From an uncultured Collinsella sp. (GTDB lineage: Bacteria > Actinomycetota > Coriobacteriia > Coriobacteriales > Coriobacteriaceae): a DNA stretch of 46,790 bases. The position numbers and the translations under genes were made by a program. The notes under the pieces are model-generated. The model saw only the letters and a list, made by a program, of their open reading frames with translations, searched no databases and was not told the DNA's origin. Positions 1 to 8,482 of the stretch are shown here, piece by piece (position 1 is the stretch's first letter; each line of letters begins with the position of its first letter). Location of the stretch: the NCBI GenBank assembly GCA_958403395.1, contig CATXXF010000012.1:1-46790 (forward strand). Reading direction: 5' to 3'.

Positions 1-2
1 TC

Positions 3-167
3 GACACCGCCGAGTTCGCGATCCCCGGCCTTGACGACGAGTTCCGCGTCATCGTGTCTCCGTGGATCCTCTCCTCGCTGATCACCGATCGCCTTGCCGC
101 TTACTACGAGACGGTCACCAAGCACAACCTTAACTATCGCCGCTACTATCACCAGTTCGACTACTAA
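3..167 (+). CDS. C-terminal fragment, probable SIS-domain sugar isomerase/deglycase
   Basis: An open frame enters from the left edge and ends at TAA 165-167; about 54 residues are visible. The tail ends in NYRRYYHQFDY, which resembles the C-termini I associate with SIS-domain sugar-phosphate isomerases and deglycases of the AgaS/FrlB type. The next gene is a FrlC-like epimerase, which would fit an Amadori-sugar or related sugar-phosphate pathway. The SIS domain itself lies outside the window, so the family call is inference. A hairpin follows the stop and the next gene starts 73 bases on. Confidence 0.5.
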   Translation, partial: DTAEFAIPGLDDEFRVIVSPWILSSLITDRLAAYYETVTKHNLNYRRYYHQFDY

Positions 168-191
168 GAGCAAATAACGTTTATGTAATTG

Positions 192-223
192 GGCCCCGCT
201 CCTATATGGAACGGGGCCTCGTT
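192..223 (+). terminator. GC hairpin between SIS fragment and epimerase gene
   Basis: GGCCCCG (192-198) and CGGGGCC (212-218) form a 7-bp stem followed by TCGTTT. It is a plausible weak or read-through terminator, since the next start codon is only about 20 bases away in the same direction. Confidence 0.5.
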
Positions 224-240
224 TAGGTTGGAGAGTAATT

Positions 241-1077
241 ATGAGCTACCCCCTGCTTGCCGTCATGAATATCAGCCATCGTTATTTTGACCTTGAAGAA
301 TTCTTTTCTTCGGCAGCGGCCTCGGGCTACACGTGTTGCGAGCTTTGGACCGGGGCGATGCATCTGTATGTCGATTGCCATGGATACGATTCGCTCGAGC
401 GGGTACGGGAGCTGTCGCAGCGGTATGGGGTTCGGATTGTGGGGCTTTGTCCCGAACAGAACAACCCCAAGCCGTGGAATATCGCGGCGCGCGGGAATGA
501 GGCGCGTGCCCGCACGCTCGCGTACTTTAAGAACGTTGTAGATATCGCGGCGGAACTTGGAGCCGAGCAGGTCATGGTCTCGAGCGGCTGGGCATTTTTG
601 AACGAGCCGATCGAGGACGCGTGGGGTCGCAGCGCCTCGATGCTGCGTGCGATTGCCGAGCATGCGGGAGAGCGCGGCGTGCGACTGGTGCTCGAGGCCC
701 TACAGCCGGTTGAGTCGATGATCGTGAACTCGGCGGCTGACACGAAGCGCATGATCGAGGCAGTTGATCATCCGGCACTTAAGGCGTGTCTGGATTTGGG
801 CGCTATGGCGGTGGCAGGGGATACCATCGACGATTATTTCGATCTGCTTGGCGATGATGTCGCCCACGTGCATTTTGTCGATGTTGCGGCAGATGGCACG
901 ACGCATCTTGCTTGGGGTGACGGCGACCGCGATATGCGCGCCGACCTGGATAGGCTGGTGGCGCGCGGCTATCGCGGAGTTGTTTCGGCCGAGACCTATG
1001 ACTGGCGCTATTTTGCCGACCCCGCAGCTGCCGATGCGCAGGTAATGGCAGAGTATCGTCGTGCGATTGGCGCCTAG
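241..1077 (+). CDS. Sugar phosphate isomerase/epimerase, FrlC-like TIM barrel
   Basis: A 278-residue protein of the AP-endonuclease-2/xylose-isomerase-like TIM-barrel family. Seen in order: N-terminal strand with ISHRYF, ELW near residue 38, GLCPEQNNPKPWN near 75-87, the acidic metal-ligand region LEALQPVES near 153-161, a DLGAMA segment, HVHFVD near 207-212 and a final E in SAETYDW. These acidic and His residues fit the usual divalent-metal site of the fold. Overall layout resembles fructoselysine 3-epimerase FrlC, with IolE/Hyi-type enzymes as alternatives. The start has GGAGAG seven bases upstream. The preceding gene is a probable SIS-domain protein, so the pair may process a sugar phosphate; the substrate cannot be told from sequence. 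Confidence 0.75.
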   Translation: MSYPLLAVMNISHRYFDLEEFFSSAAASGYTCCELWTGAMHLYVDCHGYDSLERVRELSQRYGVRIVGLCPEQNNPKPWNIAARGNEARARTLAYFKNVVDIAAELGAEQVMVSSGWAFLNEPIEDAWGRSASMLRAIAEHAGERGVRLVLEALQPVESMIVNSAADTKRMIEAVDHPALKACLDLGAMAVAGDTIDDYFDLLGDDVAHVHFVDVAADGTTHLAWGDGDRDMRADLDRLVARGYRGVVSAETYDWRYFADPAAADAQVMAEYRRAIGA

Positions 1078-1165
1078 GTGGGGTTGGGTTGCGGCAACCT
1101 ATCCTATGTTTCCAAATGAATACGGTGTGAGCGGCTACGACGGATTTTCCCCGCAAGCACTCTAG

Positions 1166-1212
1166 TATGCTAAAGTACCCAGAAGACCGGCGGAGCTATG
1201 CCGGTCTTCTGT
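1166..1212 (+). promoter_or_regulatory. Possible his operon promoter with perfect 10-bp leader hairpin
   Basis: AGAAGACCGG (1181-1190) and CCGGTCTTCT (1201-1210) form a perfect 10-bp stem, 36 bases before the hisZG start. A TATGCT hexamer (1166-1171, preceded by TAG) could be a -10 box, which would place the hairpin at the very 5' end of the his mRNA. No good -35 is visible. The hairpin lacks a proper T-run, so it may stabilise the leader or weakly terminate upstream transcription. Confidence 0.4.
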
Positions 1213-1246
1213 TCTATATGAAACACAGCATGAGGAGGCTCACCAG

Positions 1247-2962
1247 ATGACGGCCACACCGTGGGGATTCCGGGACATATTGCCCGAGGAGGCTCAGGCG
1301 CGCGAGGAGATTGCGCTGACGGTGAAGGGCTGCTTCAGGGAGCATCATTACCTTCCGGTCGAGACGCCGCTGCTCGAGGACAAGGGTTCGCTCGAGGAAG
1401 GCGGGCGCATTGCAGACACGCCGTTTAAGCTCTTTGACGACGATGGTCGTCTGCTGGTGGTCCGTCCTGACAACACGTTGCCGATCGTGCGCCTGGTTTC
1501 GACCCGTATGCGCGCGGCTGACCTGCCCCTGCGCCTTCGCTACGAGGCGCCGGTGGTTCGCGAGTGTCAGCGCAATGCCGGCGGCTCGCGTCAGTTTACG
1601 CAGCTGGGCTTTGAGCTTATCGGCGCGGGCGATACCGCGGGCGATGTCGAGATTGTCTCGCTCGTGGCCGAGGCCGTGCGTAAGCTGGCACTGCCCGATG
1701 CGCGCATTATCGCAGGTAGCGTGCGTCCGTTTAAGGAACTGCTCGCGGCGTGCGAGGATCGCGAGCTGGCCGCTGAGGCCCTGCGCTGCGTGCACGCCAA
1801 CGACTTTGTGGGCCTCGATGCCCGCGTGGCGGCAAGCACCGAGTCCGATGCCGTCAAGGCCGCCATTAGCGAGCTGCCGCGTCTGCACGGCGGTGCCGAG
1901 GTGCTCGACTGCGTGGACGCGCTGCTGGAGGCCGCCGGTATCGTCGCGCCGCTGACGCGCGAGCTGCGTGCCCTGGTTGAGGGCCTGGCATCCGAGGACG
2001 CCCAGGTGCTGTCGTTCGACTTCTCTATCATGAACTCTTTCGATTACTACACGGGCCTGGTCTTTAAGGCCTATGCCGGCGGACTGCCCGATCCGGTCGG
2101 TTCGGGCGGACGCTATGACTCCATCTTTACCGGCGCATTTGGCGACGGTATCGAGGTGCCGGCGGCGGGCTTCGCCTTTTCGCTCGAGCGCCTGGAGGCC
2201 GCGCACACCTCGGCCGAGGACGCCGCTTCCGATGGCGACCACGCCGCGGGCCGTGGCGCCGAGGGCCCGCTGCGCATCGCTGTGCCCAAGGGCTCGCTTA
2301 AGGCCGACACGCTCGACGTGCTCGAGACCGCGGGTTTGGACGTCTCTGAGCTGCGTGACCCCGGCCGTCACCTGATCGTGCGCGGCCGCGACACGCGTGC
2401 CGGCGAGGGCGCGGTCGGCGATATCGAGTTTGTCATCGTGCGTCCCAGCGACGCGCCCGCTTTTGTGGGCTGTGGCGGTGCCGACTGCGGCATCTGCGGT
2501 TGGGACTCGCTTATCGAGGCAGACCTCAACCTGCTGCAGCTGGTCGACCTGGGTTACGGCCTGTGCACGTTTATCGAGGCGGAGCCCGCGTGGCGCGCCG
2601 GCCAGGCCGAGCGCAACTATGCCCGCCGTGGGTCGCTTCGCGTGGCCACCAAGTATCCGCGCATCGCGAGCGCCTGGTATGCCGAGCGCGGCGTGAACGC
2701 CGACATCGTTTCGCTGCACGGTAACATCGAGTTGGGCCCCATTGTCGGTATGACCGACCGTATCGTGGACATCACCGCCACGGGCGCCACGCTGCGCGAT
2801 AACGACCTGGTTATTACCGGTCGCATTATGGACTGCACGGCGCGATTCTTCGTCAACCCGGGTGCCGCGCGCCTGGACCCGCGCGTGCGCAACTTGGCCG
2901 ATCGCCTGGCGGCGGCCGTGAAGGACAAGCATTTTGAGCCCGTTGCGGGCTCGGCACAATAG
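1247..2962 (+). CDS. hisZG: Fused ATP phosphoribosyltransferase: HisZ regulatory + HisG short-form catalytic
   Basis: A 571-residue protein with both halves of short-form ATP phosphoribosyltransferase, the first step of histidine synthesis (PRPP + ATP to PR-ATP). Residues 1-320 are HisZ, a histidyl-tRNA-synthetase-like domain: WGFRDILPEE at the N-terminus, RYEAPVVRE near 98-106 and DYYTGLVFKAY near 266-276. Residues 321-341 are an Ala/Asp/Gly-rich linker. Residues 342-565 are HisG: RIAVPKGSL at its start, and a PRPP-loop-like DITATGATL late. Elsewhere these are usually separate polypeptides forming a hetero-octamer. No stop or frameshift interrupts the joint. AGGAGG lies ahead of the ATG. It leads a co-directional his operon, and PR-ATP synthesis is classically histidine-inhibited. 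Confidence 0.93.
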   Translation: MTATPWGFRDILPEEAQAREEIALTVKGCFREHHYLPVETPLLEDKGSLEEGGRIADTPFKLFDDDGRLLVVRPDNTLPIVRLVSTRMRAADLPLRLRYEAPVVRECQRNAGGSRQFTQLGFELIGAGDTAGDVEIVSLVAEAVRKLALPDARIIAGSVRPFKELLAACEDRELAAEALRCVHANDFVGLDARVAASTESDAVKAAISELPRLHGGAEVLDCVDALLEAAGIVAPLTRELRALVEGLASEDAQVLSFDFSIMNSFDYYTGLVFKAYAGGLPDPVGSGGRYDSIFTGAFGDGIEVPAAGFAFSLERLEAAHTSAEDAASDGDHAAGRGAEGPLRIAVPKGSLKADTLDVLETAGLDVSELRDPGRHLIVRGRDTRAGEGAVGDIEFVIVRPSDAPAFVGCGGADCGICGWDSLIEADLNLLQLVDLGYGLCTFIEAEPAWRAGQAERNYARRGSLRVATKYPRIASAWYAERGVNADIVSLHGNIELGPIVGMTDRIVDITATGATLRDNDLVITGRIMDCTARFFVNPGAARLDPRVRNLADRLAAAVKDKHFEPVAGSAQ

Positions 2963-3067
2963 CGCGAGCACGCACGGGCGCCCCAACGTCTGGGCTGCGG
3001 GTCGATTGGCGCCGCCGCCCGGTCTCTCGTTTTTCGAACATAACCTCGACCGATAGGGGATACCGAT

Positions 3068-4504
3068 ATGAAGACCATCAAACTTGCTCCCGGTGAGCGC
3101 CTCGTTACCAACCAACTCAACCGTAAGGGCGTGCTGCCGCAAAACATCGTCGACGCCGCCCGCGATATCGTGGCCAACGTGCGCGCCAATGGTGATGCCG
3201 CGGTGCGCGACTACTGTCGGCGTTTTGACGGCGTTGAGCTGCAGAGCTTCCGTCTGCCGCAAGAGCAGATCGATGCCGCGCTCGAAGGCCTCGATCCCGC
3301 TTTTGTCGCCGCGCTCGAGAAGGCCGCGCGCCAGATTCGCGAGTTCCACCAGCGCGAGGTCGAGCAGAGCTGGTTTACCACGCGCCCGGATGGCACGATG
3401 CTCGGCGTTAAGGTGACCCCGCTCGCGGCGGCCGGCATCTACGTGCCGGGCGGTCGTGCGCAGTATCCTTCCACGGTGCTCATGAATGCCATTCCCGCCA
3501 AGGTTGCCGGCGTCAAGCGCGTGGTCATGGTGACTCCGCCGCAAAAGGATGGTCTGATCAGCCCCTACACGCTCGCCGCGGCAAAGCTCGGCGGCGTGGA
3601 CGAAATCTATATGGTGGGCGGCGCCCAGGCCGTGGCCGCGCTGGCATACGGTACCGAGACCATTCCGCGCGTCGACAAAATCACCGGCCCGGGCAACGCC
3701 TTTGTCGCTGCTGCGAAACAGATTGTCTCGGGTGACGTGGGTATCGATATGGTCGCCGGTCCCTCCGAGGTCTGCGTGCTGGCCGATGCCACGGCCAAGC
3801 CCATGGTGGTCGCGGCAGACCTGATGGCTCAGGCCGAGCACGATCCGCTGGCAGCCTGCTATCTGGTGACCTGCGACGAGCAGTTTGCGCGCGAGGTCGA
3901 GGCGGGTATCGACATTCTGGTGGCGCAGTCGCCGCGTGCCGAGATTACGCGTGCCTCGCTCGATAACGAGGGCACCATCGTGGTGGCCGCCGACATGGCT
4001 GCCGCCGTCGAGGCGGTGAACACCGTGGCACCCGAGCACCTGGAGCTGCACTGCAAGGATGCGATGGGTCTGCTTGGCGGCATTCGCAACGCCGGCGCCA
4101 TCTTTGTGGGCGCTTGGAGTTCCGAACCGCTTGGCGATTACGTTGCCGGCCCCAACCACACGCTGCCAACCGGCGGTACGGCCATGTTCTCCAACCCGCT
4201 TTCGGTCGAAGAGTTCGTTAAGCGCTCGAGCGTCATTTGCTATACACCCGAGGGCCTGCTCTCCGACGCTCCCGCCACACAGCGTCTGGCCGAGGCTGAG
4301 GGCCTGTGGGCGCACGCGCTTTCGGCCGCACTGCGTCGCCGTGTGCTGGAGCAGGGCGAGGATGCCGTGAGTGCCGCGTCGCTGGCCGCGGCCGACCTGA
4401 CCAAGGTCGCCTGGCCGGGTGATGCCGTGGCGACGGTCGCCGAGGGCGTGGACCTGGCGGCTGCAGGCGCGGATGGCGCTGGCGCGACCGGCGGGGAGGC
4501 CTAA
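3068..4504 (+). CDS. hisD: Histidinol dehydrogenase
   Basis: 478 residues; catalyses the last two NAD-dependent oxidations from L-histidinol to L-histidine. Family marks include the glycine-rich YVPGGRAQYPS near 126-136, ITGPGNAFVAAAK near 202-214, MVAGPSE, the zinc-site Gln/His in QAEHDPLA, PEHLELH, and GPNHTLPTGG near 360. The C-terminal 70 residues after this are Ala/Glu-rich. A 105-base gap separates it from hisZG, with GATAGGGGATACCGAT before the ATG. The stop is one base from the hisC start, so the two are coupled. Confidence 0.95.
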   Translation: MKTIKLAPGERLVTNQLNRKGVLPQNIVDAARDIVANVRANGDAAVRDYCRRFDGVELQSFRLPQEQIDAALEGLDPAFVAALEKAARQIREFHQREVEQSWFTTRPDGTMLGVKVTPLAAAGIYVPGGRAQYPSTVLMNAIPAKVAGVKRVVMVTPPQKDGLISPYTLAAAKLGGVDEIYMVGGAQAVAALAYGTETIPRVDKITGPGNAFVAAAKQIVSGDVGIDMVAGPSEVCVLADATAKPMVVAADLMAQAEHDPLAACYLVTCDEQFAREVEAGIDILVAQSPRAEITRASLDNEGTIVVAADMAAAVEAVNTVAPEHLELHCKDAMGLLGGIRNAGAIFVGAWSSEPLGDYVAGPNHTLPTGGTAMFSNPLSVEEFVKRSSVICYTPEGLLSDAPATQRLAEAEGLWAHALSAALRRRVLEQGEDAVSAASLAAADLTKVAWPGDAVATVAEGVDLAAAGADGAGATGGEA

Positions 4505-4505
4505 A

Positions 4506-5621
4506 ATGGCCGAACTCACGCCCCGCATGAAGGAGCTCGTCCAGCCCTACTTGGTCGGCATTGAGCCCTACGATCCCAACTTTACGCCCACGCGCATCAA
4601 CCTTTCGGCCAACGAGAACACCTATCCCGTGCCGGCCGGCGTGCGCGAGGCGATCGACGCGGCCCTGGTTGCCACGCCGCTCAACCGCTACCCCGATCCC
4701 ATGTCCAACGACCTGCGCGACGAGCTTGCCACTTGGCATGGCGTGACGCGCGAGAACATTTGCGTGGGCAACGGCGGCGACGAGCTGCTCTATAACTACC
4801 TGCTGGCGTTCGGCGGCGCGGGGCGGACCCTGCTCAATTGCCCGCCGTGCTTTAGCGAGTATGCGTTCTTTGCGTCGCTCTGTCAGACCGAGGTGCGCGA
4901 CGTGTGGCGCGACCCGGCGACCTTTGAGCTCGACCAGGCTGCCGTGCTTTCGGCGGCGCCCGAATGCGGCCTGGCGATCGTGACCTCGCCCAACAATCCC
5001 ACGGGCGACGTGGCGCCGCTCGACTTTGTCGCGGCGCTGTGCGATGCGTGCCCCGGCATGGTGATGGTCGACGAGGCCTACGTTGAGTTTGCGGACGATT
5101 CGTTTGGCGCGGCAACCACGGCGCAAGGCCTTATCGCCGAGCATCCCAACCTGGTGATTTTGCATACGCTGTCCAAGGCGTTCGGCGCCGCCGGTACACG
5201 TCTGGGCTATGTGATTGCAGCCCCCGAGGTCATCGACGTGTTCGCGGCGATTCGCCAGATCTATTCGGTCAACGTGTTGAGCCAGACGGCGGCGCTTGCC
5301 TGCGTGCGTGCCCGCGATGCGTACGCGCCCGTGGTGGCACAGGTCGCATCCGAGCGCGAGCGCGAGCTGTGCGCCCTGCGCGCGATGGCTGCCGAGGGCA
5401 TGCCCGTGGAGGCATGGCCGAGCGCGGCGAACTTTGCACTCGTGCGTACGCCGCATGCCACGCGCGTGCGCGAGCGTCTGCGCGACGAGTATTCGATTCT
5501 GGTGCGCGACTTTAGCTATGCGCCGGGGCTCGCGGACTGCCTACGCATTACCGTGGGTACGCCGCGGGAAAACGACGAGGTGCTGGCTGCGTTTGCTGCA
5601 CTGGTGAAGGAGGAGATGTAG
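4506..5621 (+). CDS. hisC: Histidinol-phosphate aminotransferase
   Basis: 371 residues; PLP-dependent fold-type I transaminase converting imidazole acetol phosphate to histidinol phosphate. Marks: NLSANENTYPVP near the N-terminus, TSPNNPTGD near 160, VDEAYVEFA near 189-197 and the PLP lysine in HTLSKAFGAAGTRLGY. An in-frame ATG at 4419 exists, but it lies inside hisD; the start at 4506 gives the normal family N-terminus and has GGGGAGG upstream. The TAG stop abuts the hisB ATG directly. Confidence 0.95.
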   Translation: MAELTPRMKELVQPYLVGIEPYDPNFTPTRINLSANENTYPVPAGVREAIDAALVATPLNRYPDPMSNDLRDELATWHGVTRENICVGNGGDELLYNYLLAFGGAGRTLLNCPPCFSEYAFFASLCQTEVRDVWRDPATFELDQAAVLSAAPECGLAIVTSPNNPTGDVAPLDFVAALCDACPGMVMVDEAYVEFADDSFGAATTAQGLIAEHPNLVILHTLSKAFGAAGTRLGYVIAAPEVIDVFAAIRQIYSVNVLSQTAALACVRARDAYAPVVAQVASERERELCALRAMAAEGMPVEAWPSAANFALVRTPHATRVRERLRDEYSILVRDFSYAPGLADCLRITVGTPRENDEVLAAFAALVKEEM

Positions 5622-6209
5622 ATGGGCCGTTATGCCGAGGTGACCCGCAAGACGGGTGAGACCGACATTGTCGTCAAGCTCGACCTGGACGGAACCGGTA
5701 CGTGTGATATCTCGACCGGCGTACCGTTTTTTGACCATATGCTCAACGCCTTTGGCCGCCATGGTTTGTTTGATTTGACGGTACACGCGGTGGGCGACGT
5801 GGAAGTCGACGCGCACCACACCGTCGAGGATGTGGGCATTGTGCTGGGCGAGGCGTTCTGCCAAGCGCTAGGCGATAAAGCGGGTATTACGCGCTTTGCC
5901 GACGCGGCGATCGCCATGGACGAGACGCTCGTGATGGCCGCCGTGGATATCTCGGGCCGCGGGCAGGCCTATTGCGAGCTGCCCGTGCCGACCGAGCGCG
6001 TGGGCAGCTTTGATACCGAGCTGGCCGTCGAGTTCTTCTACGCCTTTGCGCGCGATGCCAAGCTCACGCTGCACGTGCGCGAGCTGGCGGGCGGCAACTC
6101 GCATCACATTATCGAGGCCGCCTTTAAGGCCGTGGGCCGCACGATGCGCCACGCCTGTGAGCTCGATCCTCGCGTGCAGGGTATCCCCAGCACCAAGGGC
6201 TCGCTGTAA
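5622..6209 (+). CDS. hisB: Imidazoleglycerol-phosphate dehydratase
   Basis: 195 residues, the normal size for the monofunctional enzyme (no phosphatase domain). It dehydrates IGP to imidazole acetol phosphate. Both metal-binding duplicated motifs are present: DAHHTVEDVGI near 64-74 and GNSHHIIEAAFKA near 155-167, plus the N-terminal TGVPFFDHML. The start abuts the hisC stop and has AAGGAGGAG inside the end of hisC. As there is no HisN/HisB phosphatase half, the histidinol-phosphatase step is supplied by the PHP protein at 9297-10208. Confidence 0.96.
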   Translation: MGRYAEVTRKTGETDIVVKLDLDGTGTCDISTGVPFFDHMLNAFGRHGLFDLTVHAVGDVEVDAHHTVEDVGIVLGEAFCQALGDKAGITRFADAAIAMDETLVMAAVDISGRGQAYCELPVPTERVGSFDTELAVEFFYAFARDAKLTLHVRELAGGNSHHIIEAAFKAVGRTMRHACELDPRVQGIPSTKGSL

Positions 6210-6236
6210 CCTGCCAAAAAGGGACAGGTTTTGAAT
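6207..6236. repeat. Short palindromic repeat inside the his operon (GGGACAGG family)
   Basis: The hisB-hisH gap holds AACCTGCCAAAAAGGGACAG followed by GTTT, in which AACCTG and CAGGTT form a small stem. Nearly the same unit, inverted and doubled, sits at 42325-42353 ahead of the ROK glucokinase. It is a dispersed intergenic element rather than an operon-specific signal, although it interrupts an otherwise tightly packed operon. Confidence 0.6.
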
Positions 6237-6254
6237 TGAAAAAGGGAGGGTCGC

Positions 6255-6956
6255 GTGGGCGAACCGAAGATCGTGGTGGTCGACTACCACAAGGGCAACT
6301 TGTCGAGCGTCGTGCGCGGGCTTGCGCGCGCCGGTGCCGCCGCCTGCACGTCGGACGATCCGGAGCAGATCTGCAACGCCGACGGCCTGGTCATCCCGGG
6401 CGTGGGCGCGTTCTATGACGCGATCGCCTTTATGCGCCAGAGCGGCGAGGAGGCGGCCGTGCTCGATGCCGTCGCCGCCGGAACTCCGCTGCTCGGCATC
6501 TGCTTGGGCCTTCAGCTATTTTTTGAGCGTGGCAACGAGGGCGTGTCTGCGGACGAGGGCGTGGTCGCCGACGGCAACGCCCCCGAGCGGGCTGGTGGTC
6601 CCTGGGTCGATGGCCTGGGTATTATGCGCGGTTCGTGCACGCGCCTGGAGTCGAGCCGCCTGAAGGTGCCGCACGTGGGCTGGGACCAGGTGCACATGAC
6701 GCCCGCCGGCGCGGCCGACCCGCTGCTTGCTGGTTTTGCCGAGGGTGCCAACATGTACTTTACCCACAGCTACGCGGTGGCCGACGACGCCGATGCTGCC
6801 GACGTTCTGGCGCGCACGCACTACACGCGGAGCTTCCCGTGCATCGTGCGCCATGACAACGTGTGGGGCTGCCAGTTCCATCCTGAGAAATCCTCCGCGC
6901 TGGGTCAGCGCATCCTTAAGAACTTCGTCAACATCGTCGAGGGGGCCGGCCGATGA
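6255..6956 (+). CDS. hisH: Imidazole glycerol phosphate synthase, glutaminase subunit
   Basis: 233 residues with a GTG start (GGGAGG 6-7 bases upstream). Class I glutamine amidotransferase that feeds ammonia to HisF. Catalytic marks: PGVGAFYDA near 48-56 (oxyanion region), nucleophile Cys83 in GICLGLQLF, and the His-Glu pair in CQFHPEKSS near the C-terminus. It is about 20-30 residues longer than many HisH proteins, owing to a stretch after residue 92 rich in Glu, Gly and Ala. The stop overlaps the hisA start (ATGA). Confidence 0.94.
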   Translation: MGEPKIVVVDYHKGNLSSVVRGLARAGAAACTSDDPEQICNADGLVIPGVGAFYDAIAFMRQSGEEAAVLDAVAAGTPLLGICLGLQLFFERGNEGVSADEGVVADGNAPERAGGPWVDGLGIMRGSCTRLESSRLKVPHVGWDQVHMTPAGAADPLLAGFAEGANMYFTHSYAVADDADAADVLARTHYTRSFPCIVRHDNVWGCQFHPEKSSALGQRILKNFVNIVEGAGR

Positions 6957-7696
6957 TTCTGTTTCCCGCAATCGATCTGATCGGCGGCAAGGTCGTGCGC
7001 CTGGAGCGCGGCGACCGCAGCCGCTGCAAGGTATATTCCGACGACCCCGTGGCCGTCGCCCGCTCGTTTGCCGAGCAGGGCGCAAGTTGGGTGCACGTCG
7101 TCGACCTGTCCGCTGCCTTTGGCGAGGACGAGGACACCTGCGCTGCCAACTCGGCGGCGATTAAGGCTATCTGCGGCGTCGACGGTCTGTCCGTGGACGT
7201 GGGCGGCGGTGTTCGCTCGCTCGCGCGCATCGACGAGCTGGCCGGCTATGGTGCTCGCCGTATCGCACTGGGCACCGTGCTGGTGACCGAGCCGGGCTTT
7301 GCCGAGGTGGCAGCCCAAGGTTTTGGCGAGCTGCTGGTGGCTGACATTGCCGCACGCGACGGCCAGGTTAAGGTGAACGGCTGGCGTGACGGCGCGGGTG
7401 TGGCGCTCGACGATGCCGTGGCGCAGCTTTCCGAGCTGGGCTTTAAGCATCTGGTGTATACCGACATCGCGCGTGATGGCATGCAGACGGGCATCGATGT
7501 GGCGGCGTATCGCCATGTGGCCGAGGTCGCGGGATTTCCCGTCGTGGCTTCGGGTGGCATCTCGACGCTCGACGACATCCGTGCGCTGGCTGCGGTGGGT
7601 GAGGGCGCGATTGAAGGTGCCATTACCGGTCGCGCGCTCTATGAGGGCAACTTTACGCTGGTCCAGGCGCTGGCCGCCGCCCGAGGGGAGGAGTAG
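6953..7696 (+). CDS. hisA: ProFAR isomerase
   Basis: 247 residues; beta/alpha barrel isomerising ProFAR to PRFAR. Marks: PAIDLIGGKVVRLERGD at the N-terminus with the catalytic Asp8-type residue, HVVDLSAAFG, VDVGGGVRS near 81, the second catalytic Asp in YTDIARDGMQTG near 164-175, and ASGGIST with a C-terminal phosphate-binding GAITGRALYEG. Actinobacteria can use a dual HisA/TrpF (PriA); I cannot exclude that without a trpF survey. Overlaps hisH by four bases. Confidence 0.93.
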   Translation: MILFPAIDLIGGKVVRLERGDRSRCKVYSDDPVAVARSFAEQGASWVHVVDLSAAFGEDEDTCAANSAAIKAICGVDGLSVDVGGGVRSLARIDELAGYGARRIALGTVLVTEPGFAEVAAQGFGELLVADIAARDGQVKVNGWRDGAGVALDDAVAQLSELGFKHLVYTDIARDGMQTGIDVAAYRHVAEVAGFPVVASGGISTLDDIRALAAVGEGAIEGAITGRALYEGNFTLVQALAAARGEE

Positions 7697-7699
7697 CCC

Positions 7700-8482
7700 A
7701 TGCTTACCAAGCGCGTGATTCCCTGCCTGGACGTCAAGGACGGCCGTGTGGTCAAGGGCGTCAACTTTGTGAGCTTACGCGATGCGGGCGATCCGGTGGA
7801 GCTGGCGCGTGCCTATGACCGCGAGGGTGCGGACGAGGTCGTCTTCCTGGACATTACCGCCACGAGCGACAACCGTGCGACGACTATCGAGATGGCGGCG
7901 CATGCGGCCGAGGAGCTCGCCATTCCCTATACCGTGGGCGGCGGCTTTCGCGACCTGGCGGGCATGCGCACCATGGTTGCCGCCGGCGCCGACAAGGTGT
8001 CGCTTAACTCTGCCGCCGTGCGCGATCCGTCGTTGATCAGCCAGGCCGCCGCGGCGTTTGGTAGCCAGGCCGTGGTCGTGGCGATCGATGCCAAGCGCGT
8101 TGGTTTGCCCGGCGCATCCGGTGCCGACAAGTGGGAGGTCTTTACCGCGGGAGGCCGCAACGCCACGGGTATCGACGCGGTGGCGTGGGCCGAGGAGGCG
8201 GCTCGCCGCGGCGCCGGCGAGATCTTGCTGACCAGCATGGACCGCGACGGCACCAAGGCCGGCTTTGACCTGGCGCTCACCCGCGCCGTGGCGCGCGCGG
8301 TATCGATCCCCGTCATCGCGAGCGGCGGCGTGGGCACGCTCGAGCATTTTGCCGAGGGTGTGATCGAGGGCGAGGCCGATGCCGTGCTGGCGGCGAGCGT
8401 CTTTCACTTTGGAACCTTCAGCATTCGCCAGGTTAAGGAGTATATGGCCAGTCAAGGCATCCCCGTGAGATTGGATTTTTAA
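7700..8482 (+). CDS. hisF: Imidazole glycerol phosphate synthase, cyclase subunit
   Basis: 260 residues; barrel that joins PRFAR with HisH-derived ammonia to give IGP and AICAR. Marks: RVIPCLDVKDGRVVKGVNF with the first catalytic Asp, VVFLDITAT, YTVGGGFRDL, DKVSLNSAAV, the second catalytic Asp in SMDRDGTKAGFD, and ASGGVGT near the end. GAGGGGAGGAG precedes the ATG inside the end of hisA. The AICAR produced is a substrate of PurH, also encoded in this window. Confidence 0.96.
   Translation: MLTKRVIPCLDVKDGRVVKGVNFVSLRDAGDPVELARAYDREGADEVVFLDITATSDNRATTIEMAAHAAEELAIPYTVGGGFRDLAGMRTMVAAGADKVSLNSAAVRDPSLISQAAAAFGSQAVVVAIDAKRVGLPGASGADKWEVFTAGGRNATGIDAVAWAEEAARRGAGEILLTSMDRDGTKAGFDLALTRAVARAVSIPVIASGGVGTLEHFAEGVIEGEADAVLAASVFHFGTFSIRQVKEYMASQGIPVRLDF

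Noticed and set aside
1218..1250. Ten-codon leader peptide (MKHSMRRLTR) overlapping hisZG by ATGA
   Set aside because: It has no Shine-Dalgarno, only one His codon, and covers the Shine-Dalgarno of hisZG. The overlap is probably chance, so there is no classic his attenuator.
1214..4528. Minus-strand open frame of about 1100 codons opposite hisZG and hisD
   Set aside because: High-GC codon bias of the his genes leaves an open antisense frame. Its translation is low-complexity and His/Arg/Gly-rich, with no Shine-Dalgarno or family motif.
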